A stretch of 64,000 nt of DNA from NCBI RefSeq assembly GCF_006334925.1, contig NZ_VDHJ01000012.1, positions 1 through 64,000 on the forward strand, given 5' to 3'. The stretch is from Corynebacterium tapiri (GTDB lineage: Bacteria > Actinomycetota > Actinomycetes > Mycobacteriales > Mycobacteriaceae). Made by a program: the position numbers and the translations under genes. Below the pieces are notes generated by a model. It did not search any database and was not told the origin of the DNA. It saw only the letters and a program-made list of their open reading frames with translations. Positions 36,756 to 45,772 of this stretch are shown piece after piece; the first letter of the stretch is position 1, and each line of letters begins with the position of its first letter.

Positions 36756-38276
36756 ATGACTGTGTATGCCAATCCCGGTAGCTCCGACGCGGTAATGAGC
36801 TACCAAAAGCGTTACGAGAACTTCATCGGCGGTGAGTGGACCCCGCCGGTTGACGGCCGTTACATGGACAACGTCACCCCCGTCACCGGAGAGGTGTTTT
36901 GTGAGGTGGCGCGATCGAGCGCAGCGGACGTGGATAAGGCAATCGATGCCGCCGAGCAGGCTGCCCCCAGTTGGGGAGCGACCAGCCCAGCCGACCGAGC
37001 ACTGCTGCTGCACCGCATCGCCGATCGCTTCGAGGAGAACCTTGAGAAGCTGGCCGTGGCCGAGACCTGGGAGAACGGCAAGGCTGTCCGCGAAACCCTG
37101 GCGGCCGACATCCCGCTGGCCATCGATCATTTCCGCTACTTTGCCGGTGCCATCCGCGCCCAAGAAGGCGGGATCTCGCAGATCGATGACGACACCGTGG
37201 CCTACCACTTCCATGAGCCACTCGGCGTAGTCGGCCAGATTATTCCGTGGAACTTCCCCATCCTCATGGCGGCGTGGAAGATTGCACCAGCACTGGCGGC
37301 CGGCGACACGATCGTGCTCAAGCCCGCCGAGCAGACCCCGGCCTCCTTGCTGTACGCGGTCTCTCTCATCGAGGACCTGCTGCCCGCTGGTGTGCTCAAC
37401 ATCGTCAATGGTTTGGGCGAGGAGGCAGGCGCGGCACTGAGCGGTTCTGACCGCATTGCCAAGATTGCTTTCACCGGTTCCACCGCTGTGGGCAAGATGA
37501 TCAACAAGGCCGCGGCGGACAAGATCATCCCGGTCACCCTCGAGCTAGGTGGAAAGTCTCCGTCAATCTTCTTCCCCGACGTGATGGACGCCGAGGACGA
37601 GTACCTGGACAAGGCTCTCGAAGGCTTCGCCATGTTTGCTTTGAACCAGGGCGAGGTGTGCACCTGCCCGTCACGCGCGTTGGTTCACGAGTCGATCGCA
37701 GACAAGTTCCTGGAGCGCGCGATCGAGCGCGTGCGCACCATCAAGACTGGTAACCCGCTGGACACCGAGGTCATGATGGGTGCTCAGGCCAGCCAGGAGC
37801 AGATGGACAAGATCACCGAATACCTGGAGATCGGCCCGAGCGAGGGCGCCAGCACCCTTACCGGAGGCAAGGTCAACGAGATCGATGGTCTCAACGGCGG
37901 CTTCTACATCGAGCCGACGGTGTTTAAGGGCACCAACGACATGCGCATCTTCCGCGAGGAGATCTTTGGCCCGGTGCTCTCGGTGGCCACGTTCAAGGAC
38001 TTCGACGAGGCCGTGCGCATCGCCAACGACACCAACTACGGGCTGGGCGCCGGCGTGTGGTCGCGCCACGCTAATACTTGCTACCGCGCAGCTCGTGCCA
38101 TCCACGCGGGTCGAGTGTGGGTGAACCAGTACCACAACTACCCAGCTCACGCGGCCTTTGGCGGCTACAAGGAGTCGGGTATTGGTCGCGAGAACCACTT
38201 GATGATGCTGGACCACTACCAGCAGACCAAGAACATGCTGGTCTCCTACTCCGACAAGCCCACCGGCCTGTTCTAA
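36756..38276 (+). CDS. ald: aldehyde dehydrogenase (acetaldehyde type, Ald/ExaC)
   Basis: This is a 506-residue NAD-dependent aldehyde dehydrogenase. It has the cofactor region [10 protein letters not shown], the general-base region LELGGKSPS and the catalytic cysteine in [11 protein letters not shown]. Length and position directly after hspR match the ethanol-utilisation acetaldehyde dehydrogenase of C. glutamicum, as I recall it. It oxidises acetaldehyde to acetate. An AAAGGA site precedes it. Its stop overlaps the stop of the convergent gene in the four bases CTAA. Confidence 0.9.
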   Translation: MTVYANPGSSDAVMSYQKRYENFIGGEWTPPVDGRYMDNVTPVTGEVFCEVARSSAADVDKAIDAAEQAAPSWGATSPADRALLLHRIADRFEENLEKLAVAETWENGKAVRETLAADIPLAIDHFRYFAGAIRAQEGGISQIDDDTVAYHFHEPLGVVGQIIPWNFPILMAAWKIAPALAAGDTIVLKPAEQTPASLLYAVSLIEDLLPAGVLNIVNGLGEEAGAALSGSDRIAKIAFTGSTAVGKMINKAAADKIIPVTLELGGKSPSIFFPDVMDAEDEYLDKALEGFAMFALNQGEVCTCPSRALVHESIADKFLERAIERVRTIKTGNPLDTEVMMGAQASQEQMDKITEYLEIGPSEGASTLTGGKVNEIDGLNGGFYIEPTVFKGTNDMRIFREEIFGPVLSVATFKDFDEAVRIANDTNYGLGAGVWSRHANTCYRAARAIHAGRVWVNQYHNYPAHAAFGGYKESGIGRENHLMMLDHYQQTKNMLVSYSDKPTGLF

Positions 38277-39424
38277 GGAATCCCACGGGCAGTGGCGGTC
38301 GCGACAGCTTCATAGAACCCGGGTGCGGTGAAGTAGCTGTCGTGATCGCCTGCAGTCTGCAGGTCGATGGCGTGCGCTCCAAAGCGTGGGGCGCGTGGGT
38401 CTGGCCCGTGTACTCCGGTTGATTCGCCGGTGACCAGCCGGATCGGATCGCCCGGTGAGGTCACCGCGTGCACCTGTGGTTCCTTGCCGTACAGACGAGC
38501 CTGGTTCGCATTATCCAAGCTGGTTCCCGGGGATCCAAGGAAAACTAGGTCATCAGCATGCAAGCCTTGCGCTGCTGCGTGGCCTGCCACCACCGATCCG
38601 TAGCTGTATCCCACTACGGTGCGTCGCTGCTGTGGAAAGCGCTGAGCCAGCTGCGATTGAAAGGCACGCAACCTGTGGGCGCCGTGCTTGGCCGGGCTGC
38701 GTTGCAATCCGCGAGCCAAGTCGTCGGGAGCGCGATAACCCAACCAGACGACGCCGGCTCCTCCGGAGGCCTGCGCGAATTGGCGGGTGCGATCGATGTG
38801 TTGCTGCCAACCATCTGGCGTGGACGAATTGACCCCGGCGACAAAAGTGGTCACGTTCTCAGCCGACTCAATATCGCCGACGATGGCGACAAACGACCCC
38901 TCTCGTGCATCCACGACGCGCAAGTCCGGGTTGGCACGGGCTAGATCACGAATGTGCGTAGGGGCGGTAGCCAGCTCAAGCTCGTGTATGGCGTCGATGC
39001 TCAAGTCTGGATAGCGCTCGAATCGTGAGGCTTCAGCAACTGTCGGGGGAGTGCACACTCGGGTTATCGCCTCAGCGCAGGCGACATCGAGGGCTTCGCC
39101 TAAGCCGGCTAGGTGACGGTGCAGTTGCTGGACGGCCGGGGAGGCGTCGAAAAGCGAATCGATGCGGGCGATCGCAGCATCCAACAATCCCTGCAACTGA
39201 GCGGTGAGAAAAAGAATGCGCTGTACCGCGGCGATTTGAGCTTCCAGCTCGGTTAACTGCGGGGCGAGGGAGATTAAGCCTGCAGGAAAAGCTTCCGGGC
39301 CAGCACCTGTCCCCTGCTGGAATAGGGAGGAAGCATCTGCACGCAGCGCGTGGCGCTCGGCCGACAGCTCCGAGAGGCCGGAATTGAGAGCGGTGGCAGC
39401 TGAGTGAATGAGTGAGTTGCTCAT
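38273..39424 (-). CDS. DUF1023 alpha/beta hydrolase
   Basis: ATG 39424 overlaps the stop of the small upstream gene as ATGA, so I prefer it to the GTG six bases earlier; the product has 383 residues. The N-terminal ~150 residues are helical and WXG100-like in length and composition. The C-terminal half is a DUF1023 hydrolase with the nucleophile elbow GYSYGS and a late GDHDSY histidine. Such fusions are common in actinobacteria as possible type VII-linked or cell-envelope esterases. The substrate is unknown and there is no signal peptide. Confidence 0.8.
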   Translation of the reverse strand: MSNSLIHSAATALNSGLSELSAERHALRADASSLFQQGTGAGPEAFPAGLISLAPQLTELEAQIAAVQRILFLTAQLQGLLDAAIARIDSLFDASPAVQQLHRHLAGLGEALDVACAEAITRVCTPPTVAEASRFERYPDLSIDAIHELELATAPTHIRDLARANPDLRVVDAREGSFVAIVGDIESAENVTTFVAGVNSSTPDGWQQHIDRTRQFAQASGGAGVVWLGYRAPDDLARGLQRSPAKHGAHRLRAFQSQLAQRFPQQRRTVVGYSYGSVVAGHAAAQGLHADDLVFLGSPGTSLDNANQARLYGKEPQVHAVTSPGDPIRLVTGESTGVHGPDPRAPRFGAHAIDLQTAGDHDSYFTAPGFYEAVATATARGIP

Positions 39425-39672
39425 CGCCACGCGGAGGCTAGGAGGTCGTCCGTGTCAGCGACGCTGCGGGCGAAAGCGATCGCCTCATCGGCAATCGAGC
39501 GCCTGGTAGAGGCGTATTGCTGGGCGGCGTGCACCCACCCAAGATGCGCGGCCTCGAGCGCAGATTGCGTGCGGGGCAATGGGACATACGAAGGGACAGG
39601 CAAAGCAGGGGAGGGGCGGGCGGCAGCCTGACGGGCGGTAGTGGCGAAGTGCGCTGAAAGCTCCATGGGCAT
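39421..39672 (-). CDS. small helical protein coupled to the DUF1023 hydrolase
   Basis: The protein is 83 residues and translationally coupled (ATGA) to the hydrolase. It is mostly helical and rich in Ala and Arg, with a central HLGW and an acidic end (VADTDDLLASAW). Size, helix content and pairing recall ESX/WXG100-type partners, but a proper WxG motif is missing, so this is a guess. Confidence 0.6.
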   Translation of the reverse strand: MPMELSAHFATTARQAAARPSPALPVPSYVPLPRTQSALEAAHLGWVHAAQQYASTRRSIADEAIAFARSVADTDDLLASAWR

Positions 39673-39799
39673 TGATCATGGAGAATGCTCCGAGTGGCCG
39701 CACGTGGCGTGCTGATTGTTGTGTGGATAACCCGTGTGTGGGGGCGGTGTTGTGGATAAATCCGGTGGGGTGGACGCAAAGTTGATTAGCCTAGGGCGC

Positions 39800-40618
39800 A
39801 TGAAGATTGCGTGTGTACAGCTCACCACCGGCGAAAAGGTGGAAGACAACCTCAACCTTGTTATTCCCCGTATTAGAGAAGCTGCGCAGAACGGGGCCCG
39901 GATCATCGTGTGCCCGGAGGCGACCAGCCAAGCATTTAGTGCCGGCCGGCTGGATACTCAGGCTGAGGATCTGGAGGGGACTTTTGCCACGCGCTTGCAG
40001 GAGCTCGCACAAGAACTAGAGGTGCTCATTGTGGCTGGTACGTTCCGGCCTGCGGATCAGCATGAAGTCGATGGAAAGACGCTGAACCGAGTGTTTAACA
40101 CCGCTCTAATTACGGGGCTGGGGCACCACGAGGGATACGACAAGATCCACACCTACGACGCCTTCGACTACCGGGAGTCCGACACAGTGCGCCCTGGGGA
40201 GGATTACGTGGTTGTGGACGTCGACGGTCTCAAAGTTGGCGTTGCCATTTGCTACGACATTCGCTTCCCCGAGCAGTTCAAGGAGTTGGCGCGCCGGGGA
40301 GCAGAACTCATCGTGGTGCCCACCAGCTGGGCAGATGGCGATGGGAAGCTCAATGCCTGGCGCACCTTGAGCACCGCGCGGGCTTTGGATTCAGTCAGCT
40401 ACATTGCCGCTGCTGGTCAGGCGCGACCAGGCGGAAACGCCAAGGCGGGCGAAGCCTCTGGGCCTACCGGCATCGGGCACTCGGTCATCGTTGATCCCAA
40501 CGGACAGCGCCTGGCCGAAGCGGGGTACGAGGACGAAATCGTTTACGCCACAATCGACCAGGACGCGGTGCAGGAGGCGCGCAAGAAGCTACCGATCTTG
40601 GATTGGACCGGTGCCTAA
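39800..40618 (+). CDS. carbon-nitrogen hydrolase (nitrilase superfamily)
   Basis: The start at ATG 39800 gives 272 residues. The Glu-Lys-Cys triad is visible in CPEATS, GYDKIHTYDAF and AICYDIRFPE. The overall pattern is that of Nit1/YbeM-like omega-amidases that act on small amides such as deaminated glutathione. That assignment is from family likeness only. Its TAA overlaps the convergent gene's TAG in CTAA. Cytosolic. Confidence 0.88.
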   Translation: MKIACVQLTTGEKVEDNLNLVIPRIREAAQNGARIIVCPEATSQAFSAGRLDTQAEDLEGTFATRLQELAQELEVLIVAGTFRPADQHEVDGKTLNRVFNTALITGLGHHEGYDKIHTYDAFDYRESDTVRPGEDYVVVDVDGLKVGVAICYDIRFPEQFKELARRGAELIVVPTSWADGDGKLNAWRTLSTARALDSVSYIAAAGQARPGGNAKAGEASGPTGIGHSVIVDPNGQRLAEAGYEDEIVYATIDQDAVQEARKKLPILDWTGA

Positions 40619-41814
40619 TCCTCGTTCAAGGCCGGCCATCGGCCGTGGCGCTGGAAGCTAACGATGCGCATTGCGTCCTCGGGCAGGCCCAGCTGTGTAA
40701 GGCACGAGCGGGCCTGAGTCACGGCGTCATCCGGACCGGCGATCACCACCGCCTCCGGCGCTTGGCTCATCACTCGCTCGCAGGCTAGCGAGGCGTCTCC
40801 GACCTCGGCGTTGACATCGCGGGCATGCAGGCGCGGGCGCCCTGAACGGGGGACCCACCACTGGTCCTGTTCGCTGTGGCTGATAGGTGACACGTCGAAC
40901 CAGCGCGCATTGCGTGCCAGGCGCTGCATGCGGTCGAGGTCGTAGAGCTCACTCGGGGAGTCAGCGACCATGGTGAGATGGACGCTGGGCCGGGAAAGAT
41001 TATCCAGGCAGGAAAAGATCAATGACTCCGCGGCCGCAAGCCCGGTGCCAAAGCTCAGCAGCCCCAAGCGCGAGCAGTGAGGAAACTCCACTGGTTGCAG
41101 AGGAGCGCCCAGCGTCCATTGGTCGCCTACGCGGGCTGCGGCGAACAACCCGGAGGCCTGCCCGCCCTCGACATTGGTCACGTGGAATTCCATATCACCC
41201 GCCGGGTTGACCGGCGTGGCCGGCACCAGCGGTCGCCACAGCCCCGAGGCATAGGACGCGCTCACGGGAACCGCCTGGCCAGGGGAGATTTCTGGGCCCG
41301 ACTGCACACGTGCTCGCACGATCGAGGTGGATGCGCTCACGCGCTGCACCTGCGTCACCATGGCTGCGTAGGCGGGAGCGATGCCGGACATGTCCGCGGT
41401 GTGGGCGGAGGCCGCCATGGCACGGCACAGGGCCTCGGTTACTTCCGCGGCGCGGTGGAGGGAGTCGTCGGAAAGCTGCGCGCCGCACGAGGAGTTCAGC
41501 TCTGCCAGGCTCTGCGTGACTATCGCTGCGAAGTCCTCGTACAGGTCAATAGGGAAACCGTGGCGTCGGTGCGCCAGACCCAGGCGACGCATGCGTGCGA
41601 GCACATCGTCGTTAATGCGTGGGCCTTCACCGGCGCGCTCCAGGGCCCAGGCAAGGGCCGGGGCGAGTTCGGCATGGCCTCGCGATGCCGTCACACCGAA
41701 AACATGCCGGGCCTGCGGATGACGAGCAAACAGCTGCTCGTGGACTATGTTGCGAAATTCCTCTGGGCGCTGGCGAAGAAGGGAAGCGACAGGAGCCAAG
41801 AGAGCAACGGACAT
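40615..41814 (-). CDS. globin-ferredoxin reductase fusion (flavohemoglobin-like)
   Basis: The 399 residues begin with a globin-type domain (residues 1-140, with a likely proximal His in LGLAHRRHGFP). An FAD/NAD(P)-binding reductase half follows, with FGTGLAAAESLIFSCLDN as the nucleotide region. This layout is that of flavohemoproteins, which turn nitric oxide into nitrate. Several consensus residues of the reductase half look changed, so activity may differ. It diverges from the SulP gene. Confidence 0.72.
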   Translation of the reverse strand: MSVALLAPVASLLRQRPEEFRNIVHEQLFARHPQARHVFGVTASRGHAELAPALAWALERAGEGPRINDDVLARMRRLGLAHRRHGFPIDLYEDFAAIVTQSLAELNSSCGAQLSDDSLHRAAEVTEALCRAMAASAHTADMSGIAPAYAAMVTQVQRVSASTSIVRARVQSGPEISPGQAVPVSASYASGLWRPLVPATPVNPAGDMEFHVTNVEGGQASGLFAAARVGDQWTLGAPLQPVEFPHCSRLGLLSFGTGLAAAESLIFSCLDNLSRPSVHLTMVADSPSELYDLDRMQRLARNARWFDVSPISHSEQDQWWVPRSGRPRLHARDVNAEVGDASLACERVMSQAPEAVVIAGPDDAVTQARSCLTQLGLPEDAMRIVSFQRHGRWPALNED

Positions 41815-41955
41815 AGATTCCTATTGTGCCCTATGTGGTTCATCGCGTTAAGGCCACTCCTGTCAGTGGGTTTTGGCCGTGACCCACCGGTAGTAATACC
41901 TTTAACCTTTCTTGTGAGATCCGGCAGGCCAAACCAATAAATAAGGGGTAGGAAC

Positions 41956-43479
41956 TTGGCTACAGAAGTAACAGCACTGGATGGGGCCCAGCGGTACGCG
42001 CCCGAACCGTCGGTGCGCACGGCCTTGCGCACGCCGTCGATACTCACCCGGGAAATTCTGGGCGGGCTAGTGGTGGCCTTGGCTCTTATCCCGGAGGCGA
42101 TTTCGTTTTCGATTATCGCCGGAGTGGACCCCAAGGTTGGGCTGTACTCCTCTTTGGTCATGGCCATGACCATCGCCGTGGTGGGCGGGCGCCCGGCCAT
42201 GATTTCGGCTGCGACGGGTGCCGTCGCCTTGGTGATCGCACCGGTGATGCGTAACTACGGTTTCGACTACTTCCTCGCCACCGTCCTGCTGGCCGGAGTG
42301 CTTCAAATCGTTCTGGCGCTGTTGGGCGTGGCTAAGCTCATGCGGTTTATTCCGCGCAGCGTCATGGTGGGTTTTGTGAACTCGCTGGCCATCCTGATCT
42401 TCCTGGCGCAGATTCCGCACCTCATCAACGTCCCGTGGCAGGTTTATCCGCTGGTGGGGCTCGGCCTGCTCATGCTGGTGTTCATCCCGAAGCTCACGAC
42501 TGCGATCCCCGCCCCGCTGATCGCCATCGTCGCCCTCACCTTCCTGGTGGTGGCCGCGGGGATCGCAGTCCCCACGGTGGGGGAGCAAGGTGAACTTCCG
42601 TCGAGCTTGCCCGAGCTGATCGTCCCCAACGTGGCGCTCACACTGGAGACTCTGCGCATCATCGGCCCTTACGCCCTCGGCATGGCGCTGGTGGGTCTGA
42701 TGGAATCGCTGATGACGGCCAAACTCGTCGACGAAATTACGGACTCGCATTCAGACAAAACTCGCGAGTCCTGGGGTCAGGGCATTGCCAACATCGCGTC
42801 TGGACTCTTCGGTGGCATGGGTGGGTGCGCGATGATCGGGCAGACGATGATCAACGTCAAGGCCTCCCGGGCGCGCACTCGCTTGTCGACGTTCTTTGCC
42901 GGCCTCTTCCTGTTACTGCTCATCATCGCGCTGGGCGACGTCGTGGCGCTCATTCCCATGGCCGTCCTCGTGGCCGTGATGATCATGGTGTCGGTGGGCA
43001 CCTTTGACTGGCACTCCATTCACCCCGCAACGCTCAAGCGTCTGCCGCGCAGCGAGACGTTGGTGATGCTGGCGACCGTGGCGGTCGTCGTACTCACCCA
43101 CAACCTCGCCATCGGGGTCATTGTCGGAGTGTTGGTGGCTTCCGTGATGTTTGTGCGCAAGGTGGCACACCTGGTGCGGGTTACGCGCGAGGTTCAGCGC
43201 GATGCGGCCGGCTCACTCGTGCGCTACGTCGTGGAGGGCCAGCTGCTGTTCGCCTCGAGCAACGACCTGACCACCCTCTTCGACTACTCCCATGACCCCA
43301 GCCGGGTCATCATCGACTTCTCCGCCGCGCACGTGTGGGATTCCTCCGCTATCGCGGCATTGGACACCATCACCACCAAGTATCAGGAGCGTGGCAAGCA
43401 TGTGGAGCTGGTGGGGATGAACGCATCCACGCAGGCCTTCCACTCCCGGCTCTCCGGCGAGCTCGGAACGAATATCTAG
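41956..43479 (+). CDS. SulP-family anion transporter
   Basis: The 507 residues start at TTG 41956 behind an AAGGGGTAGGA stretch. Ten or more membrane helices carry the SulP signature (SLVMAMTIAVVGGRPAMISA), and a cytoplasmic STAS domain forms the last ~100 residues (VIIDFSAAHVWDSSAI). Members carry sulfate, bicarbonate or dicarboxylates. The ion cannot be told from sequence, but bicarbonate or sulfate is most likely. A GCTTNTCGACG copy is at 42891. Confidence 0.9.
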   Translation: MATEVTALDGAQRYAPEPSVRTALRTPSILTREILGGLVVALALIPEAISFSIIAGVDPKVGLYSSLVMAMTIAVVGGRPAMISAATGAVALVIAPVMRNYGFDYFLATVLLAGVLQIVLALLGVAKLMRFIPRSVMVGFVNSLAILIFLAQIPHLINVPWQVYPLVGLGLLMLVFIPKLTTAIPAPLIAIVALTFLVVAAGIAVPTVGEQGELPSSLPELIVPNVALTLETLRIIGPYALGMALVGLMESLMTAKLVDEITDSHSDKTRESWGQGIANIASGLFGGMGGCAMIGQTMINVKASRARTRLSTFFAGLFLLLLIIALGDVVALIPMAVLVAVMIMVSVGTFDWHSIHPATLKRLPRSETLVMLATVAVVVLTHNLAIGVIVGVLVASVMFVRKVAHLVRVTREVQRDAAGSLVRYVVEGQLLFASSNDLTTLFDYSHDPSRVIIDFSAAHVWDSSAIAALDTITTKYQERGKHVELVGMNASTQAFHSRLSGELGTNI

Positions 43480-43570
43480 TAGTCATTAGCTAAACGCCAG
43501 TGTTGTCCGGCTCATGCCCTAAGATCGTGAGTCGATCGTCACACCCACACAACTGAAAGGAGGCCATGCC

Positions 43571-44902
43571 GTGGAGTACACCCCGTATTCGTTGCTTGTC
43601 GACGTCGGCTGGATCTCAGTGCTCATGATCGTAGGTAACTTCCTGCGCCATCGGGTTCGGGTTCTGCAGCAGTTGCTTCTGCCAGCGCCGATCACTGCCG
43701 GACTCATTGGACTCGTGCTCGGACCCAACGTCTTGGGCTGGATCGGTTTCTCCGACCAGATTGGTTCATACACCTCGCTGCTGATCGCCGTAGTCTTCGC
43801 CGCGATGGCCTACTCCATGGACCTCAATGGCTCCGTGACCTCGGGTGCGCGCAACATGTGGAGCTACTCCACGGGCATGTTCATGGCCCAGTGGGCAATC
43901 TTCACGCTGCTGGGTGTCTATCTGTTCAAGCCGCTATTCGGCACCGAGGGCTGGTTCGGCATGATGCTGCCGGTTGGCTTCGTCGGCGGCTTCGGTACCG
44001 CTGCGGCGGTTGGTTCGGCCCTGGAGGGGGCAGGCGCTCAGGCGGCAAGCTCATTGGGCTTTACCTCGGCAACCGTCGGCACGCTCATCGCCATCATCGG
44101 CGGCGTCATCGTGGCCAACTGGGGAATCCGCAAGGGTAAGTCCACCGAGCTGCGCGGAGAACTGCCCAAGGACCTGCGCTCCGGCTACATCGACAACGAG
44201 GATGACCGCCCTTCGATCGGTCGCGCGACCACCAACCCCTCGGCCATCGAGCCGCTGGCGCTGCACGGTGGCTTTGTCATCTTCACGGTGCTCTTTGCCT
44301 ACCTGTTCAACCAGATGATTTCGAACATCTGGGAGAACGTGTCCATCCCGCTGTTTGCCACCTCCTTTGTGGTGGGCCTTCTGGGGCGTGTGGGCCTGAA
44401 CATCATCGGTCGCCCGAACTACCTGGACCGTGACACCGTCTCTACGATTTCGGGTGCCGCCACGGACTACCTGATCGCCTTTGGTATCGCTTCCATTGTC
44501 CCGGCTGCGATTGCCGACTACTGGGTCCCGCTGCTGCTGCTCTTCGTTCTGGGCACGATCTTCTGCGTGATCTTCTTGTTCCTGGTCTCGCCCATCTACT
44601 TTGGCGAGAACTGGCTGGAGCGCGGCCTGTTTGGTTGGGGCTGGGCAACGGCTGCCGTGGCTACCGGTATCGCCCTGCTCAAGATGGTGGATCCGAAGCT
44701 GAAGTCCGGTGCACTCAACGAGTACGGCGTGGCCTACGTGGGCTTCGCCCCCTTCGAGATCGGCATGACCATCCTGGCGCCCATTGCGGTGCTTGCGGGT
44801 ATCACCGCCATCTTCGGCTGGGTCGCTCTGGCTATCGCGATCGCCTCCCTGGGTGCCGCCTATTTCCTCGGCTGGCTGCCCGGTAAGCAGAAGGCGTCGT
44901 AA
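43571..44902 (+). CDS. gltS: sodium/glutamate symporter GltS
   Basis: The protein is 443 residues from GTG 43571 with a GAAAGGAGG site about 8 bases upstream. It has ten or so membrane helices in two halves, with the GltS glycine-rich region (GFVGGFGTAAAVGSALEG) and PAPITAGLIG. It imports L-glutamate with sodium. The genome word is found close to its start at 43594. Confidence 0.9.
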   Translation: MEYTPYSLLVDVGWISVLMIVGNFLRHRVRVLQQLLLPAPITAGLIGLVLGPNVLGWIGFSDQIGSYTSLLIAVVFAAMAYSMDLNGSVTSGARNMWSYSTGMFMAQWAIFTLLGVYLFKPLFGTEGWFGMMLPVGFVGGFGTAAAVGSALEGAGAQAASSLGFTSATVGTLIAIIGGVIVANWGIRKGKSTELRGELPKDLRSGYIDNEDDRPSIGRATTNPSAIEPLALHGGFVIFTVLFAYLFNQMISNIWENVSIPLFATSFVVGLLGRVGLNIIGRPNYLDRDTVSTISGAATDYLIAFGIASIVPAAIADYWVPLLLLFVLGTIFCVIFLFLVSPIYFGENWLERGLFGWGWATAAVATGIALLKMVDPKLKSGALNEYGVAYVGFAPFEIGMTILAPIAVLAGITAIFGWVALAIAIASLGAAYFLGWLPGKQKAS

Positions 44903-44923
44903 CGCCCCGCGGAAATGAGTAGA

Positions 44924-44956
44924 GCCCTCAGCACAAAAAATGCTGAGGGCTTTTCT
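44924..44956. terminator. rho-independent terminator after gltS
   Basis: GCCCTCAGCA (44924-44933) and TGCTGAGGGC (44941-44950) form a perfect 10-bp stem with a CAAAAAA loop, followed by TTTTCT. It can end gltS and, from the other side, the convergent secreted-protein gene. Confidence 0.92.
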
Positions 44957-44972
44957 CTTGGATTAGAGCGAT

Positions 44973-45530
44973 CTAGTGGCAATCGCGCTGGATGTTCTCC
45001 GACTTCAGCAGCGCACCGGCGAGCTCCTTGGCCGGGCCATCGGCCTTCTTGCTGGCCAGCTCCAACCCGCCCTTATCGGTGATGGTCGCAGCGGCAGCCT
45101 TCGGGCCACCCAGAGTGTGGATGAGCTTGATGATGTGGCCGCGCTGGGCGTCGTCAAGCGCCTTGTCCGCGAGGTGAAGCTCCACCATGTCAGCGCAGTG
45201 TGGTCCGGCGTCGCGCGTGACCACACCGGGGATACCGACCTCCGAGATGTAGTCGTGCGAGGAGAACGCGGCGCGGGCAGCGGCGCCAATCTCAGCGTCG
45301 GTGCCCTGAGCGAGGACATCGGCATCGAGGTAGTTGACCACCGCGAAACCTTCGGTCAGGTCGGTGGACAGCTCTTCGAGGGTGCGGGGGACCTCGTTCA
45401 CGGCGTGCGGGCCGGGCGTGGCCTGGTCTAGGGGGTCAACGTCATTAGTGGTCATGGCAGAAACCGGGGAGATAGACACGGACAGTCCGGCAACGAGTGC
45501 CGCGGCGAGGGAATGCTTGAGGTGTTTCAT
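44973..45530 (-). CDS. small secreted protein of unknown function
   Basis: I start it at ATG 45530, giving 185 residues with a signal peptide (MKHLKHSLAAALVAGLSVS, cleaved near VSAM). The mature chain is helical and acidic, and two cysteines (in GPHCADM and at the C-terminal RDCH) could form a disulfide. I recognise no domain. The 240-bp region on its 5' side leads to the divergent clpB promoter. Confidence 0.7.
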   Translation of the reverse strand: MKHLKHSLAAALVAGLSVSISPVSAMTTNDVDPLDQATPGPHAVNEVPRTLEELSTDLTEGFAVVNYLDADVLAQGTDAEIGAAARAAFSSHDYISEVGIPGVVTRDAGPHCADMVELHLADKALDDAQRGHIIKLIHTLGGPKAAAATITDKGGLELASKKADGPAKELAGALLKSENIQRDCH

Positions 45531-45706
45531 GCCGTCAGGATGATCCTGATTGTGCGTGCGATCCAGGGGCTGGAAGGGATTGCTCGCAAGTTCTGCGGGC
45601 GGGTTCGGGTGTTGCTCAGGAACCAGGGCAAACGTGATCTTTCGTTCCTTGTCCGGGTAGATAGGCTGGCATAGGGGATGCCGCAAAAATTTTTAAAAAA
45701 CTTTGC

Positions 45707-45739
45707 CTTGAGTGGAACAGACTCAACTTTGCGTACGTT
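45707..45739 (+). promoter_or_regulatory. clpB control region: HAIR operator over a SigH promoter
   Basis: CTTGAGT-N7-ACTCAAC (45707-45727) matches the HspR HAIR consensus in all but the last base. Inside it begins a SigH-type promoter, GGAA (45714-45717), 19 bases, GTT (45737-45739). The -35 thus lies within the operator, and bound HspR would block SigH RNA polymerase. Confidence 0.82.
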
Positions 45740-45772
45740 GTTGAGGGTGAAACACAACGAAAGGAATAACCC

